DNA of 64,000 nucleotides from contig JAUJYZ010000177.1 in the NCBI GenBank assembly GCA_033675265.1, positions 124,001 through 188,000 on the forward strand, written 5' to 3'. The notes beneath the pieces are model-generated. The model was not told the DNA's origin and did not search any database. It saw only the letters and a list, made by a program, of their open reading frames with translations. Position numbers and translations under genes: made by a program. The stretch comes from Actinostola sp. cb2023 (lineage: Eukaryota > Cnidaria > Anthozoa > Actiniaria > Actinostolidae). This document shows positions 51,830 to 63,352 of the stretch, piece after piece. Position 1 is the stretch's first letter. Each line of letters opens with the position of its first letter.

Positions 51830-54103
51830 ATGGTAAGAAAATCCCTGTATATCTCAGAAACGATAAGTCATCCTATAGTGTGAACATGGTTTTCAGAAAT
51901 TTAAGAATAGATATCACATTTTGGCAGAATGTTTGGTAGTTGGATTGTAAAGTAGATGTTTTATTTTACTTTTATATCTGTAGGCCAAAAGAACGAAGAA
52001 GGTTGGAGTTGTCGGCAAATATGGTACTCGATATGGTGCTTCGCTAAGAAAGATGATAAAGAAAATTGAAATTACCCAGCACTCCAAATACACATGCTTC
52101 TTCTGCGGAAAAGTAAGTGTGATTAAATGTAATGCATCACCCAATATTCTTCTTTTACAAGACAACAAATCAATGTCAAAAGTCTCAACTTGTTTTGAAT
52201 AGTTGTTAGTGCAGTATTAAATCATATAGACAGGGAGTATGTTTTCATTTTGTAGAATGATTGTTAATTAGACTGTTTGCACTGAGTTTCAAAAAAGAGA
52301 ATACCATTCATTAATCATAGCGCTATAAAATAAAGAGTAAACATAGTACAGAACATTGTACATTTGTATGTTGGAAACAGCTAGCAAAAGACTTTGAACC
52401 GGAGGGTAAGGTCAACATTTTTGCAGAACACATATTTCACGGCCACAGTAGGTGGCTATTATTGTCGAGATATGACAGTATTCAGCTGGTTGCCGTCTGC
52501 TACCTACATTTGTACATGTAAGTCGTCAGTGCCTATGCCTGCACCAGCCTAGGTTCCTACAATACTGTTACACTAACTGCAGGGTTGTCCATAAACACGG
52601 GCTACTGGTGATATCTGTAGCTGCTTCCACAATTTTGAGGACTGCAATACTCCAGTTTCAAGTTGTTTAGACACTGCTGTACTTCTTGACAAAAGACGCA
52701 TTTGCTCAGCCTTAATCCAGAGAATAACCCGTGGAATTAAAAAATGATTCTATTGTCCTATGTCAACATTTTTCACATTCTCGTTGGTATTTGTGAATAA
52801 TTTACGCTGAATTGAGGCTAAGGCTGAGCAAATGCGTCTTTTGTCAAGGTGCGTAAACAACTCGAAACTGGAATATTCCAAAGTCACCAGGAAAAAGCAA
52901 GAAAGGGAGAGCTTCTGGGCCCCATTGCTGAGCTCTCTATTTTAGTCTCCTCCCACTAAAAATCATTTTTGACAGCACTGAGGCAGAATTAAAACTTTGA
53001 AGTTAGAGATTTCAGATCAGAAGAAAATCTGAATAATTTTATACAATTTGAATTATGGTTAAAAACGTATATTGTGCTTACCAAAAATCAAAACAATAAT
53101 AATAAAACATTGGTGCAAAGCATCATGGGTTCAGACAACAGGGTCTTGATCTTAGTTTTCACAATCTATAGAACAAATTATTGCTGATGCTAATCAAATA
53201 TGTGTATTTCCTAGGAAACGCTCAAAAGGACGTGTGTTGGAATCTGGCACTGTAAAGGATGTGGAAAAACAATAGCTGGTGGTGCCTGGGTTGTGAGGTA
53301 TGTTTTTACACCACCACTTCACGGTTCTGTTCAGTAGCCATGAACAATGGTACCAAGTCGAGGTTGTCATTGATGCTTTTATACATTTACTGTATTTAAT
53401 CAATGCCAACCTAGACTTGGAACCATTGTTCATGGCTACTGAACAGAACCATGAAGTGTTATAACATAGCATTGATATAACGCACGCTCTGATTGGCTAA
53501 TTAGCGTGCACGAGCGTGCATCCATAACTCAATGGACGCACACTCGCGTCATCGCCATAGTGCGCGCTCTGAAATCATTTGGAAAATAAAATTGTTTTAT
53601 TTGAATTTGCAGTGACTATGTTATAAAAGGAATGGTCAACGCTCAGCGTGCGTCCATCGAGTTATGGATGCACTTGGTCGGCTGCTAAGCACTCAAGAAG
53701 CTAGAGTTGCACTCGGCTACGCCCCGTGCGACTCTTACGCTTCTCTCGTGCTTAGCAGCCTCCCGCGTGCATCCATAACTTGATGGACGCATCCATAACT
53801 TGATGGACGCACGCTGAGCGTTTACCATTCCTTCAGTGTATTAGTTTTTGCTCCTTTTATACATGCATGTCAATGAGGGGATAGCTGGGGTAGATGAAGC
53901 ACTTGTATGTTTTAGAGGCCTTCTGTTGCCTTCTTACCTACCCTTCAATACACACGACTAATAAAATGATGTCAGATTGACTTGAACAGTGTTGCTTGTT
54001 GGCTTGGGTTTTTAACAGATGACATACTTATTCTTTCAGCACAACTGCTGCTGCAACAGTTAGAAGTGCTGTTCGTCGTCTTAGGGAAATGCAGGAAACT
54101 TAG
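51830..54103 (+). CDS. RPL37A: 60S ribosomal protein eL43 (L37a), complete, 4 exons
   Basis: Zinc-binding structural protein of the large ribosomal subunit. Exons: 51830-51832 (ATG only), 51984-52112, 53215-53297, 54040-54103. The sum is 279 bases, giving 92 aa, the same as human. The mature sequence begins [20 protein letters not shown]. The four zinc ligands are present as CFFC and CKGC (YTCFFCGK and IWHCKGCGK). The remaining core, GIWHC...TIAGGAW, is conserved. A first coding exon consisting of the initiator codon alone is also the arrangement in the mammalian gene. A pyrimidine-rich tract before the start suits a 5'TOP mRNA. AATAAA follows at 54136. Introns 2 and 3 contain foldback elements. 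No snoRNA with convincing C/D or H/ACA boxes was seen in them. Confidence 0.96.
52636..52885. mobile_element. foldback in RPL37A intron 2
   Basis: CCAGTTTCAAGTTGTTTA and TTGACAAAAGACGCATTTGC (about 52657-52715) are mirrored near 52825-52870. Confidence 0.88.
53318..53460. repeat. 143-bp hairpin in RPL37A intron 3
   Basis: ACTTCACGGTTCTGTTCAGT and onward is mirrored at ACTGAACAGAACCATGAAGT. Stem about 60 bp. It begins only 20 bases after the exon 3 donor. Confidence 0.93.
53622..53836. mobile_element. GC-rich foldback in RPL37A intron 3
   Basis: GGAATGGTCAACGCTCAGCG is mirrored at CGCTGAGCGTTTACCATTCC. Inside, GGACGCATCCATAACTTGAT is tandemly duplicated on the right arm only. Confidence 0.9.
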
Positions 54104-54135
54104 AATACCACAATGCAATGTTAAACATATTGTAT

Positions 54136-54141
54136 AATAAA
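54136..54141 (+). terminator. RPL37A polyadenylation signal
   Basis: AATAAA 33 bases after the stop codon, with a GT-rich stretch (GTGTAGTGTTTGAGGTGT) about 25 bases further on. Typical of a compact ribosomal protein mRNA. Confidence 0.8.
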
Positions 54142-54423
54142 TTGGCCTTCAACCTTTACAGTGTAGTGTTTGAGGTGTCTGACGTACAGTAAGATGGGAT
54201 AGGTCATCATTGGTCATGATAACACATACAAACACTAAACTCTCGAAAACAAATCTGTGAACTACAATGTATTAGCATTGTTTGGTGGGTTTGGAAAGTG
54301 TCACCCTAGGAACCTTTGCCTTTGGGACAGATTGAAAGCTAAGACTCTTACTGCCCTTTTTATTGCCATGCAACCACCCAAGACGAAAGTTGCATGTGGT
54401 ATATTTGATGTTTATGATTGATG

Positions 54424-54768
54424 GAAGTCTAATGAGGGTTTATCACATAATTTCAAAACTCATAGCACAAAAAAATGATTATCATAGCTGGAAAGAGCTC
54501 GTTGAAATTTGTGAAGTTTGGAAAAGATCGCTCCACAAATTGCGAAGATATGAATTTTCAAAAATCGAAATTTCTCCAAGCGTAATTTCCAAAGGTTTTC
54601 ATATAAAATTTCGATTTTTGAAAATTCATATCTTCGTAATTTGTGGAGCGATCTTTTCCAAACTTCACAATTTTACTAATTTCAACGAGCTCTTTCCAGT
54701 TATGATAATCATTTTTTGTCCTATGAGTTTTGAAATTACATGATAAACCCTCATTAATGCAGACTTAA
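54424..54768. mobile_element. foldback between RPL37A and the RETREG gene
   Basis: CTAATGAGGGTTTATCAC is mirrored at the right (GATAAACCCTCATTAATG). Inner arms GATTATCATAGCTGG and GAAATTTCGATT-like stretches are complementary throughout. Total about 345 bp. Confidence 0.92.
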
Positions 54769-55473
54769 CATACCAGACTTATCATGTAGTAATGTAAACA
54801 AGTGGTGAACCACAGGACTTCACAAACAATCTGTGCAGTTTCCTTTATTTACTCTTTATACAAATTATATAAAGTTTCAATACCAAAGTTAGCATTTTGA
54901 CAACACACTTAATATTATTACTGCCAAAGTCAAGTCATTAAGGTACCACCAAATTAATAGATAATATATATGTTTACAATAATAATAAGTAGATACCTGC
55001 ACTACCTGTTCACCCTGGGATTTCTATTTTTGAAAAGCTATGAAACATTGGGTGTCCAATTTATTTTCAAATACCAAAAAGAAAGCATTCTAGGAATGAT
55101 TATTTCTTAAAGGGAATCTCCACTGTTCAAACAAATGTCATCAAAATGAATTCAAATCTACCTTGATTATTTTTAGGTTTGAATTACATGTAAAACTTTT
55201 TTTAAATTGAGCATCTTGGTCCAAGTCCAAGGAAGATGCCATTTTGAATTTTTGATGTGTCACTGGGTTATATATATTTTCTTTGGTAAATTATTCAGAG
55301 GCTTGAGTTTCAATGCATATTAAAAATCCAGCAAAGGATAGATGGATCTTTATTTTTATGTATTTGTCTGAACGGTGGATAATGAAAATACAATGGGTGG
55401 GATGCCTGTGTTATTAACAAAACAATACAATGTGGTTACTGTGCATACTGAAATAATGGATTAAAGGCAAAAT
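54769..55473. other. presumed RETREG 3'UTR and spacer
   Basis: No gene or long repeat seen. On the minus strand, AATAAA occurs at 55349-55354 and 54844-54849, both candidate polyadenylation signals. Confidence 0.5.
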
Positions 55474-58400
55474 TCACAACCCCAGCCATTTCCCCACAGA
55501 ACCAAGTGAACTGCTACTACCAGGTCTTTCCTCATTTAGGGCTGGGTCCATGTCATCAATCTCTGATCTATCTAACAGTTCAAAATCAGATCCATCAACT
55601 GTATCTGATGGGTCTTGATTTGATGTTTCTTGTGTTTGTTTCTTTGCTCCCTTGTTAACTTGCTGAGGTTGACTTGATTGTTCCTTTGAAGCTGGAGATT
55701 TTCCTTCAGTAGAGCTTTGTTTCTTTCTTTCTAAAGTAGTATTTAGAGATTCATTGGAGCTGTGATATTCTTTCCCTTCAATGTCTGGGAATTGAAGACC
55801 TTGAGCAAAATCATCATCCTCAAATTCCCAGTGTTCTGTGTTTGGGCTTATAGAAGGCAACTCTCGACTGTCCAGTAAGAGAGAAGATTTCGAACTGTTG
55901 AAACTCGCAGATGACCCACCAGGAGTCTCGAGATCTGAAAATGATGTTGTACAAGGGTGAATTTTTTTACTGAAACTATAAGAACAGGATTTCAAAATAT
56001 GAAATACCTGAAGAAATATGTTCACTGGATTCTGGTAACTCCAACATCATCGCATCATGTGAAGAAGAAGAAGAGGTATCCTCTTGATCTAGTGGTTGTT
56101 GATCAGTCAAATCAAGTAATTGTGAAGATACATCACTGTCTACTACTTTTGGAAGTGGTGGTGCCTCTTGATGATCCTTTGACGGTTCTGTAGATTTGTG
56201 TTCATTCCTTTTGGGTATTTGTGGATTGTACTCATTAGTGAACTCTTCCTCGCTGTCATCTTCATTCATTACACCCCCCGTTTGTGCTGCAAAGCCACAA
56301 TCAAGAGAAAATTCAGTTAAAGTTGACACACCTAGGCAAATGTTATAGCCAGGACAGGCTACTTTCATATTCACAGATAAAGTAAAAGTAAAGGACTGAT
56401 TTAATGTCCGAAGTCTCTTTAGCTGACGCTAATCTACCAGAGAGCAGATGGTGCATGCACTGGCCTTTACCCCCTCCTTCTGGAAAGAAGTCGAAACAAG
56501 GATGTGAGGTCACTGGGAATCGAACTCGGTACCTCTTGCACAGAAGCCGCACACTAACCAACTGTGCCTGATCCTTGCTCCTAGATGGCCAGTGGCATTC
56601 TGTCAGTTGCTGTTTTCTATACCAAGAACCCAGGCTGTTTACATGTACATGCAAATTATTATTTAATTTACCTCTTAAGAGTTGGTCTCTTTGTCTTTTA
56701 GTTCTGCTGTGTCTCCAGTGGGTAATGAATGGTCGGAAAAATGGCTCGACCAATCCGAGCACCACTCTATGGGTTCCATGATATTTTACAGACGGCCATA
56801 AATATAGAAACAGTACTAAATAAATAACAAAGGAAAATAAAGGATACATCGTATACTAATGATTGACTCAATATAATTTCACAGCACAAATTATTAAGAG
56901 GTATTATTATTACTCGGCGGGCTGCCTGTGGCAGACGCCGAGTTTTAAAATGGGCTTTCTTTTTCTTCGTCCGTCACAAATTGGCAAGTCGTCACGACAA
57001 CGCATGCGCTCAAACGTATATCGCAGGCTCATACGAGACGTGCACGTTTGACTCATTCGATTCGATGAGAATCTTCATCTTTCGGACGAAGCTCGTGACA
57101 AACTGAAGTCATTTTGTCTATAACTGATCGCTTGCTGGTAGATACTCTCAGAGAATGATCACGTATTTTCTACAAGAAACTCAACAAAGCCAATAAGCCG
57201 ACCCGCACTGCGAAAGTAATCGTAACGTTCAAGACGTTGTCTAGACATCACTACACAACAACATAACACCCGCCAAGAAAACGCTCTCAGAGCATCTTGT
57301 TTTACAAAAACAGTCTTGATAGAAACATGAGTGTAAGCATCAAAATTGTTCCATTTCATTATTTTCTACATTTGTCAGTCGTACGTGTCACTACTATAGA
57401 CATAGTGAAAACTATAGGCTTAGACATAGATTATATTGTTATCTATAAAATGTAGCTTTTCATTGACATCCCTTACCAGCCATTTATATAATAATAATAT
57501 TGGTACATGTATATTTAACTTACACAGTCATGCTTTAATTGATTGGTTGAGTACAGACACACAGCTAGATGAAGTTCCCTGCGCCGTCTTGAAAGGTATA
57601 TATATTAGCCGTGCCTTTGCATCGAAGCGAGACCAATGCGTACCGTAACCTTGCAATGATAGGATACATTTTTTAACACCTTGAACAATATAATTTATTA
57701 TTATTCACATGTCTCTATCATTGCAAGGTCACCATTGGTCTCGCTTCGATGCCAAGGCACAACTACCTTTCAAGATGAAGTAGGATCGAACTATGAAGTA
57801 TTATATAAAACAAATACATGTAGATTCCATTTTGCGGTGCATCTGTATATATTATACTCTTTTTGATGACAGATAATGTCAAAATGTGGTGAGAACAACA
57901 GCCACACCATGCACTTACAGTGTGTAACTTTGTCTTGTGGTGTAACAGATGCATTAATTAGTTGGCAAAATGGGATCTGTTTGTTTAATATTATATCATG
58001 AAAGCAGCTGATCAATATAGATTACAGTATTGTATTATATTATTATTATATTATATTATAGATTACAGTGTGTTGTAATTAACTTCTCATTATATTAAAA
58101 AAACCTATAAATCAATCTAGTAAAGCAGTAAATATGAAACTTACAAGTACAATAGAAGAGTTTCAGCCAAGGAAGGTATTGATAGGAAAATGCTGCTATT
58201 ATGAAGATGACAACCAACGCTGCATAATACTTTGACATAAAAAATATATGTTAGACAAACTTTTACAGGGGTACACTGCTTTAGGGTTTGGGTTAAGGTT
58301 AGCTTGTGTAGCCAAGTATCCAGAAATTGTGAGGGTACAGTATATATTTAGTTTGGACTGGCGGGGTATTCTAAAGCTATTCCAGGTACAAACAGAATAA

Positions 58401-59594
58401 TATAATTAGCTGTCTGAAAATAAATTAAGAAATGTAAACTGAGCTAATATTAATTACAAAAGTACATAAGAATGAGTGCTCCATTAAAACTTTTAAACAT
58501 TTTATTTGTATAACAATAGAACCTATTGTATTATGCGTCATTTTCAAAGAGTGCCGCTATAAGAGCTAATTGATATAGTGACAGGGTATTCTAAAATTTT
58601 GCTAAGGTCTGTATTTAATGTTAATTTGTGTAACAATTAATGAATATTAATTATATTAAATATTAATATTTTATTACCTTCTGATCACTCTGTTCTTTGA
58701 GTTGTCTAAGTTTTGACACCTGGAGCTCTATAAAACCCCATATAAGCGCTACTTTGTAGCAAAATCTTTGATAGACTAAACTGGCTTCATAGCTGTTGAC
58801 AAGAAATGCAGAAACTTTTCAATCTTGCTAATATATTAATATTCCATGTTTATTTATAGTAATTGATGCGGTATTTCTCTCTTATAAAATCACCATAGAA
58901 TACGACAGATGTCACCCATATGAACTATTTCGCCAACTTTAATAGCGACGAAAGGTAACTTTAGAAGTTTCATTAACAACATTATATATCAAAGTAAGTT
59001 TCATGTTTACAAAATGTACATACACATACAGCATGGCCAATAAAATAAAATTTCTTACAAAAGACAGTCATTGTAATTTCGTACCTTTCTCTCTCTTCTG
59101 GAGTGATTCCAGCTGAAGAAGACAGTAAGAAAGTGAGTGTATAATTGTTGAAACACAGCACCAGCAGAACACAGGGTACATGCATAGCTTTCATTCTCGA
59201 CAATGCAGCAATTTTCGCTTACCCTGTTCTAGAATACTGCCAACATGGCTTCGAAGTTCTTCCACACAAAGACTGAGTGCGACGAGAATACTACCAACCA
59301 GGAACAATCGAAAGTTCCCGGTTGCAAAGTAGCTGCAACAAAAGCAACAATCAGATCGTTGTAGAACATAACTCAAGGACGAGCTGCTTACCAGAAAATT
59401 CCGTTGACAGCAATAAAAACAAGCAGCGAATAAGAAGGTTTTTTCCATAACAACACGTCTCTAATTAAATCCCAGTGAGCTTCAAGTGGTTTCAGGAAGT
59501 TTTCTACTTGTTTTTGGTGAGGATCAGGGTTTCTAAGATATTCGTCGTCGATGATTTCTTCGTTTGTTTGTCTGGTTCTTTCGTCAGCAGCCAT
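55474..59594 (-). CDS. reticulophagy regulator (RETREG/FAM134 family) ER-phagy receptor, complete, 8 exons
   Basis: ER-membrane protein of the FAM134 family, whose reticulon-like domain curves the ER and whose LIR recruits Atg8/LC3. Exons on minus: 59594-59392, 59332-59223, 59112-59085, 58792-58678, 58229-58145, 56815-56672, 56286-56008, 55934-55474. The sum is 1425 bases, giving 474 aa. Two long hydrophobic hairpins are visible: residues about 53-90 (from YSLLVFIAVNGIF) and about 153-193 (from YYAALVVIFIIAA). A basic stretch and an acidic block (NEDDSEEEF) follow, then a Ser/Gln-rich disordered tail. The LIR, DFELLD, has core FELL at residues 439-442. The tail resembles RETREG3 best (FELLD-x-SE-x-x-x-DP), but the paralogue cannot be fixed, so no symbol is given. 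Convergent with RPL37A. AATAAA (minus) at 55349-55354 is a candidate polyadenylation signal. Confidence 0.88.
56375..56585 (-). mobile_element. tRNA-derived SINE, near full length
   Basis: On the minus strand the head has A-box-like GTTGGTTAGTGTGCGG and B-box GAGTTCGATTCCC with tRNA-like spacing. The body and tail include CTGGTAGATTAGCGTCAGC and AAAGAGACTTCGGACATT, ending in a TTTACTTTTACTTTA simple tail. The tail also occurs at 5975-6062. In RETREG intron 6. Confidence 0.85.
56895..57060. mobile_element. element with an ACTCGG-GGGCTGCC hairpin head
   Basis: ACTCGGCGGGCTGCCTGTGG with CAGACGCCGAGT forms a hairpin, followed by TTTTAAAATGGGCTTTCTTTTT. The inverted relative at 62985-63055 has ACTCGGGC, GGAAGCCCGAGT and TAAAATGGACTTTC. 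Extent to the right uncertain. Confidence 0.6.
57586..57776. mobile_element. foldback in RETREG intron 5
   Basis: CTTGAAAGGTA, TGCATCGAAGCGAGACCAAT and CCTTGCAATGATAG are mirrored on the right, ending TACCTTTCAAG. Confidence 0.9.
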
Positions 59595-60077
59595 GTTGTT
59601 TTGGTGTGGAGGTGGGTTGATTACGTCATTGAAATCACCTATATCCCCATCCCCAGTCTACCCTGAGTTAGCTAACACAGGAAAACCAAGGAAAACTACA
59701 ACGCCACCTCGACTTGGGGCCAAGGCTACGGTCTACATATATCTACATCTACATAAGGGGGGTCCTGCAAAGGGGGATACCCATCACTGCAAGACATCGG
59801 GGGGAAATAAATAAATAAAATACAGGGGATATCTAGGGGATAGTCCTTCTGGTCTATTTGATTTGGTTTCTACCGTTAAAACGGAAAGAAAAATCTTCCC
59901 AAAAGAACAATCAAAGTATACACTGTTTTCAGAAACGTTGTCCAACCAGGAGCCCATTATGAAATTGTAAATAGTGAAAATGTAAAAAGGAATAATTAGC
60001 ACCATGATTAGCCTGAAATACAAAATCAGGCACTCTCGAGTTTTTCATGTTATAACTTTCTTGGGGAATTTTACTTA
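59595..60077. promoter_or_regulatory. RETREG upstream region
   Basis: Presumed promoter next to the ATG at 59594. A 60-bp repeat (CTACATCTACATAAGGGGGG to CCCATCACTGCAAGACAT, about 59735-59795) matches 33490-33545 inverted. No defined promoter motif. Confidence 0.45.
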
Positions 60078-61599
60078 ATGCACGTATCAGCGGCTTCCCC
60101 GAGGGGTCGACCCCCGGGCTAACCACGGCGATATGTGGGGGAATACAGAGGGATTGGATGCCAAACATCGCCCCTGGGGTCGGGAAAATGCTTGACTTTG
60201 TTTTATGGTTGGAAAATTGGGGTGGGGGATTTGTTGAAATTGTTTACGTCGCGAAACTAACGACGGCGATTGATTTTCGTCTTTCAATACAAGAATAAGT
60301 GGGATATGAGATCACTGCTGACTAAATAAATGTAGATTTCGATGTGTTCTTGACTTGGGCTACCTGTGTGAAAATCCAACTTGGAACAGAGAGGCTGGGA
60401 CGACCACAGGCAGCCCAAGCAATACATTTGTGGAGTGTACGAACGTGATTTACAGTGAATGTATGGGGCGAAAAATACGTATTTTTTGTTTTAATAAATT
60501 TGAACATACCTTGGTCCTGTGTTGTTGTTAATGCTATTTAACGTCATTCTGGCTGTTTTTCAAAAACCGCTCTAAAACGGCTAAAAACCAGCCAGAATGA
60601 CGTTAAATAGATTAAATAGATAGTTTGTCCTAAGTGTCGACGCATTAATGTCATGTCTGTTTGTAGATGTTAGTTTATATAATAGCTTATTTTTCACCTT
60701 AAGTGAATTTATATTCATATATATTAATTTTTCATATATTTTTTCATATTGGGAATACATCAGGGGTCGGGTATACTGGGTAACCTTCTTATTGGGTGGG
60801 AAGTGGTGTAATGTATTTTAAAGGGGACTTCGTGTCCTATTGTACAGCACCTGCCTTATGGGCGAATCTTGAAAATAAATAGCATTAACAACAACATAGG
60901 ACCAAGGTAAGTATATTCAAATTTATTAAAACAAAAAATACGTATTTTTCGCCCCATACATTCACTGTAAATCACGTTCGTACACTCCACAAATGTATTG
61001 CTTGGGCTGCCTGTGGGACGACTGACAACTGTAATCACAGAAATACAATTTTAGCTAACTTTGTTATTGTTTGTTTGACAAAATAAGAAATGGCTTATAT
61101 TTGTAACACCTATTTGGGAGCTGAACTGAACTGAACTAGAACATGTTATATTTTATTGGAACACAAATGTACGTTTTAAACCATTCCATAGGCATTTACA
61201 ACCTCTTTGACGGTGTGCACTCATGAAAGCCCACAACCAACTAATACATTTGTACATTTTGTACATTTAATGTATGAAGTCTTATAAAGTTAATTAAAAT
61301 TCCATTTGCTGTTGAAATGTATAAGCTTAGAGTGTTTATAGAAATAACATTAGTAACGAGATTCAGTATTAAACTATATATAGTCAATTGGCTCCATCGA
61401 TCTCGACTTCAAGCTGGTTTCATGCAAAAGGACGGTGGATTGTAGCTCTTGGAAGACCCTAACCAGGCTACCAGGGGACTTTGAAAGGGACGACTCTCCC
61501 ACCCCTGGGGGAAATCATCAAGATTGTTCCTGCCTTTTTACAATCCCCCTGGTTAGCCCGGGGGTCGACCCCTCGGGGAAGCCGCTGATACGTGCATAA
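60078..61599. mobile_element. 1.5-kb element with about 47-bp terminal inverted repeats, host of a nested foldback
   Basis: TGCACGTATCAGCGGCTTCC at the left and GGAAGCCGCTGATACGTGCA at the right, continuing into GGGGTCGACCCCCGGGCTAA. No transposase frame recognised. Contains the element at 60404-61016. Confidence 0.9.
60404..61016. mobile_element. nested foldback bounded by CCACAGGCAGCCC / GGGCTGCCTGTGG
   Basis: Outer ends are the GGGCTTCCTGTGG-type motif (60404-60416 and 61004-61016). Arms of about 130 bp (CAATACATTTGTGGAGTGTA, then GGGGCGAAAAATACGTA) are mirrored near 60900-61003. A second small pair starts at 60358. The centre carries GTTAATGCTATTTAACGTCATTCTGGC-type inner repeats. Confidence 0.9.
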
Positions 61600-61602
61600 A
61601 CA

Positions 61603-62010
61603 AGACGCTCAATGAGCGTATACTCGGGCTTATGACAAGGAAAATGTCAGTTGCGTTGAGGTCACTTGAGGTTGCATATTCATGGCGCCACAAACGTACG
61701 ATATACGTACCTCGAACAGTCGGAGATCTTTATCGATACTCATCGATACAAATAATCTCTCTCGTCACGCAACTGTCATTGTCATATTAAATACCCGACT
61801 ATACGCTCATTGAGCGTCTTCTTCTGTAACAGATCCCTGAAATCTAATGACGTTTTGATTTCGATTGTATTTTTGCCGTTTACTGACCTGTTTTGAGTTC
61901 TAAAATTAGGTCGCATCATAGATGTATGACTCAGATAAGGATCATGCATCGTACTGAAACTATTCGACCCGTTTGTGGCGAACATGAATATGCAACCTCA
62001 AGTGACCTCA
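61603..62010. mobile_element. interleaved inverted repeats
   Basis: GACGCTCAATGAGCGTATA (61603) pairs with TATACGCTCATTGAGCGTC (about 61800), while TTGAGGTCACTTGAGGTTGC (61656) pairs with GCAACCTCAAGTGACCTCAA (about 61991). The pairs overlap, implying one element inserted in, or was duplicated across, another. Confidence 0.85.
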
Positions 62011-62029
62011 AGTCATAATAGATGTATGA

Positions 62030-62770
62030 CTCACACAAGGATCACACAACTGTAATCGTACTGAATTTTTCAAACGTGGAATAAAATAAACATCCATCGT
62101 GAGTTACTGAAAATAACTCGACTGGTTCCGGATTGTTTGCATGACTTCTCTACATATAATTATATATATAAGTTACTGAAAATAACTCGACTGGTTCGAT
62201 TGTTTGCATGACTTCTGTACACTGATATAGCTTTCTGTCGTAATAGATCCCTAAAATCTAAGGACGTTTTGATTTCGATTGTATTTTTGCCGTTCACTGA
62301 CCTGTTTTGAGCGTGGAAATTCTGTTTTAAATAGCGCTACGCGGCGGTTCTATTTAAAATTAGGTCGCGTAATAGATGTATGATCACACAATAATCACAC
62401 AACTGTAATCATAATGAATTTTTCAAACGTGGAATAAAATAAACATCCATCGTGAGTTACTGAAAATAACTCGATTGATTCGATTGTTTGCATGACTTCT
62501 GTACATCTAGCTTTCTGTCAATATAGATGTTGTTACATCGCTGGTCGTGAGTTCAATTATAAATACTCAAGGACATAACTGTACACGTACTATTACAATT
62601 AAGCAACAAACATGGCATAGCGAGGTCATGATAGTTTTTGAGTTCATTTCATTTGCTTTTCAGTCTCGACTGGCCTGACTGTTTGCATGACTTCTTCTGT
62701 ACATGTACATATAGCTTTCTGTCAATAGATGTAGTTACATCGCTGGTCGTGAGTTTGATTATAACTAGAA
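62030..62770. repeat. irregular tandem duplications
   Basis: Blocks recur: ACTGAAAATAACTCGA (62107, 62176, 62460), TTGTTTGCATGACTTCT (several), and GATCCCTAAAATCTA..GACGTTTTGATTTCG (62245, also 61830). A small hairpin, ATTTTAAATAGCG-type, lies at 62325-62365. Confidence 0.85.
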
Positions 62771-62984
62771 TCCCGACCTTTCAATATCTTGAAGATCTCA
62801 AACTGCTTTCAAATAATCTAAGATTAAATATCTACTTGAGTCCTGTGTGTCGTTTGTTTAGCGATTAGAGCGGTTTTCCGCGAATTCAGGGACCGGAGAG
62901 TAGCTTGCTCCCTTATCTGCTGAGTTATCTTGAAACTCGATACGATCAAATACTTGGCATTTTGTGTCCGACGAATAATAATAA

Positions 62985-63055
62985 TAATAATAATAAAAAA
63001 GAAAGTCCATTTTATAACTCGGGCTTCCTTCGGAAGGGCCCGAGTAATTAAGCAA
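62985..63055 (-). mobile_element. hairpin-headed repeat, second copy
   Basis: See 56895-57060. Here ACTCGGGCTTCC / GGAAGGGCCCGAGT with an adjoining (AAT)n run. Confidence 0.55.
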
Positions 63056-63352
63056 AAGGAAGACTCTGGTTCATTCTAATCATGGTGATAATTATGAATG
63101 ACCATGAATTTTTACCGTTTACATTTTACTTTTACTTTACTTTTACCAATATATATAATACCCCTCACTGTTGAGGATTATTGGTTGTGGTCAGGCAGTA
63201 GACAGCAGTAGTTCTCAGAGAAAAGCGAATCAACTAAAACGTCTGCAAAGGAGGCTAGTCAGGCAGGCGTTACACAGTCATTGAATATTGAATATTGAAT
63301 ATTGGACTGAACGTTTCTAAAAGGCAGGTTAGTGGTATAACGTACACTTTCA

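Noticed and set aside
51833..53214. Intronic snoRNAs in RPL37A
   Set aside because: Searched by eye for C/D boxes (RTGATGA/CTGA) and ACA with stems; no convincing pair was found.
54363..54743. 126-aa ORF after RPL37A
   Set aside because: Lies entirely in a foldback element; the two halves are mirror translations.
56480..56585. Functional tRNA gene
   Set aside because: A/B boxes are present but no cloverleaf with a proper acceptor stem was found, and the sequence continues into a SINE body and tail.
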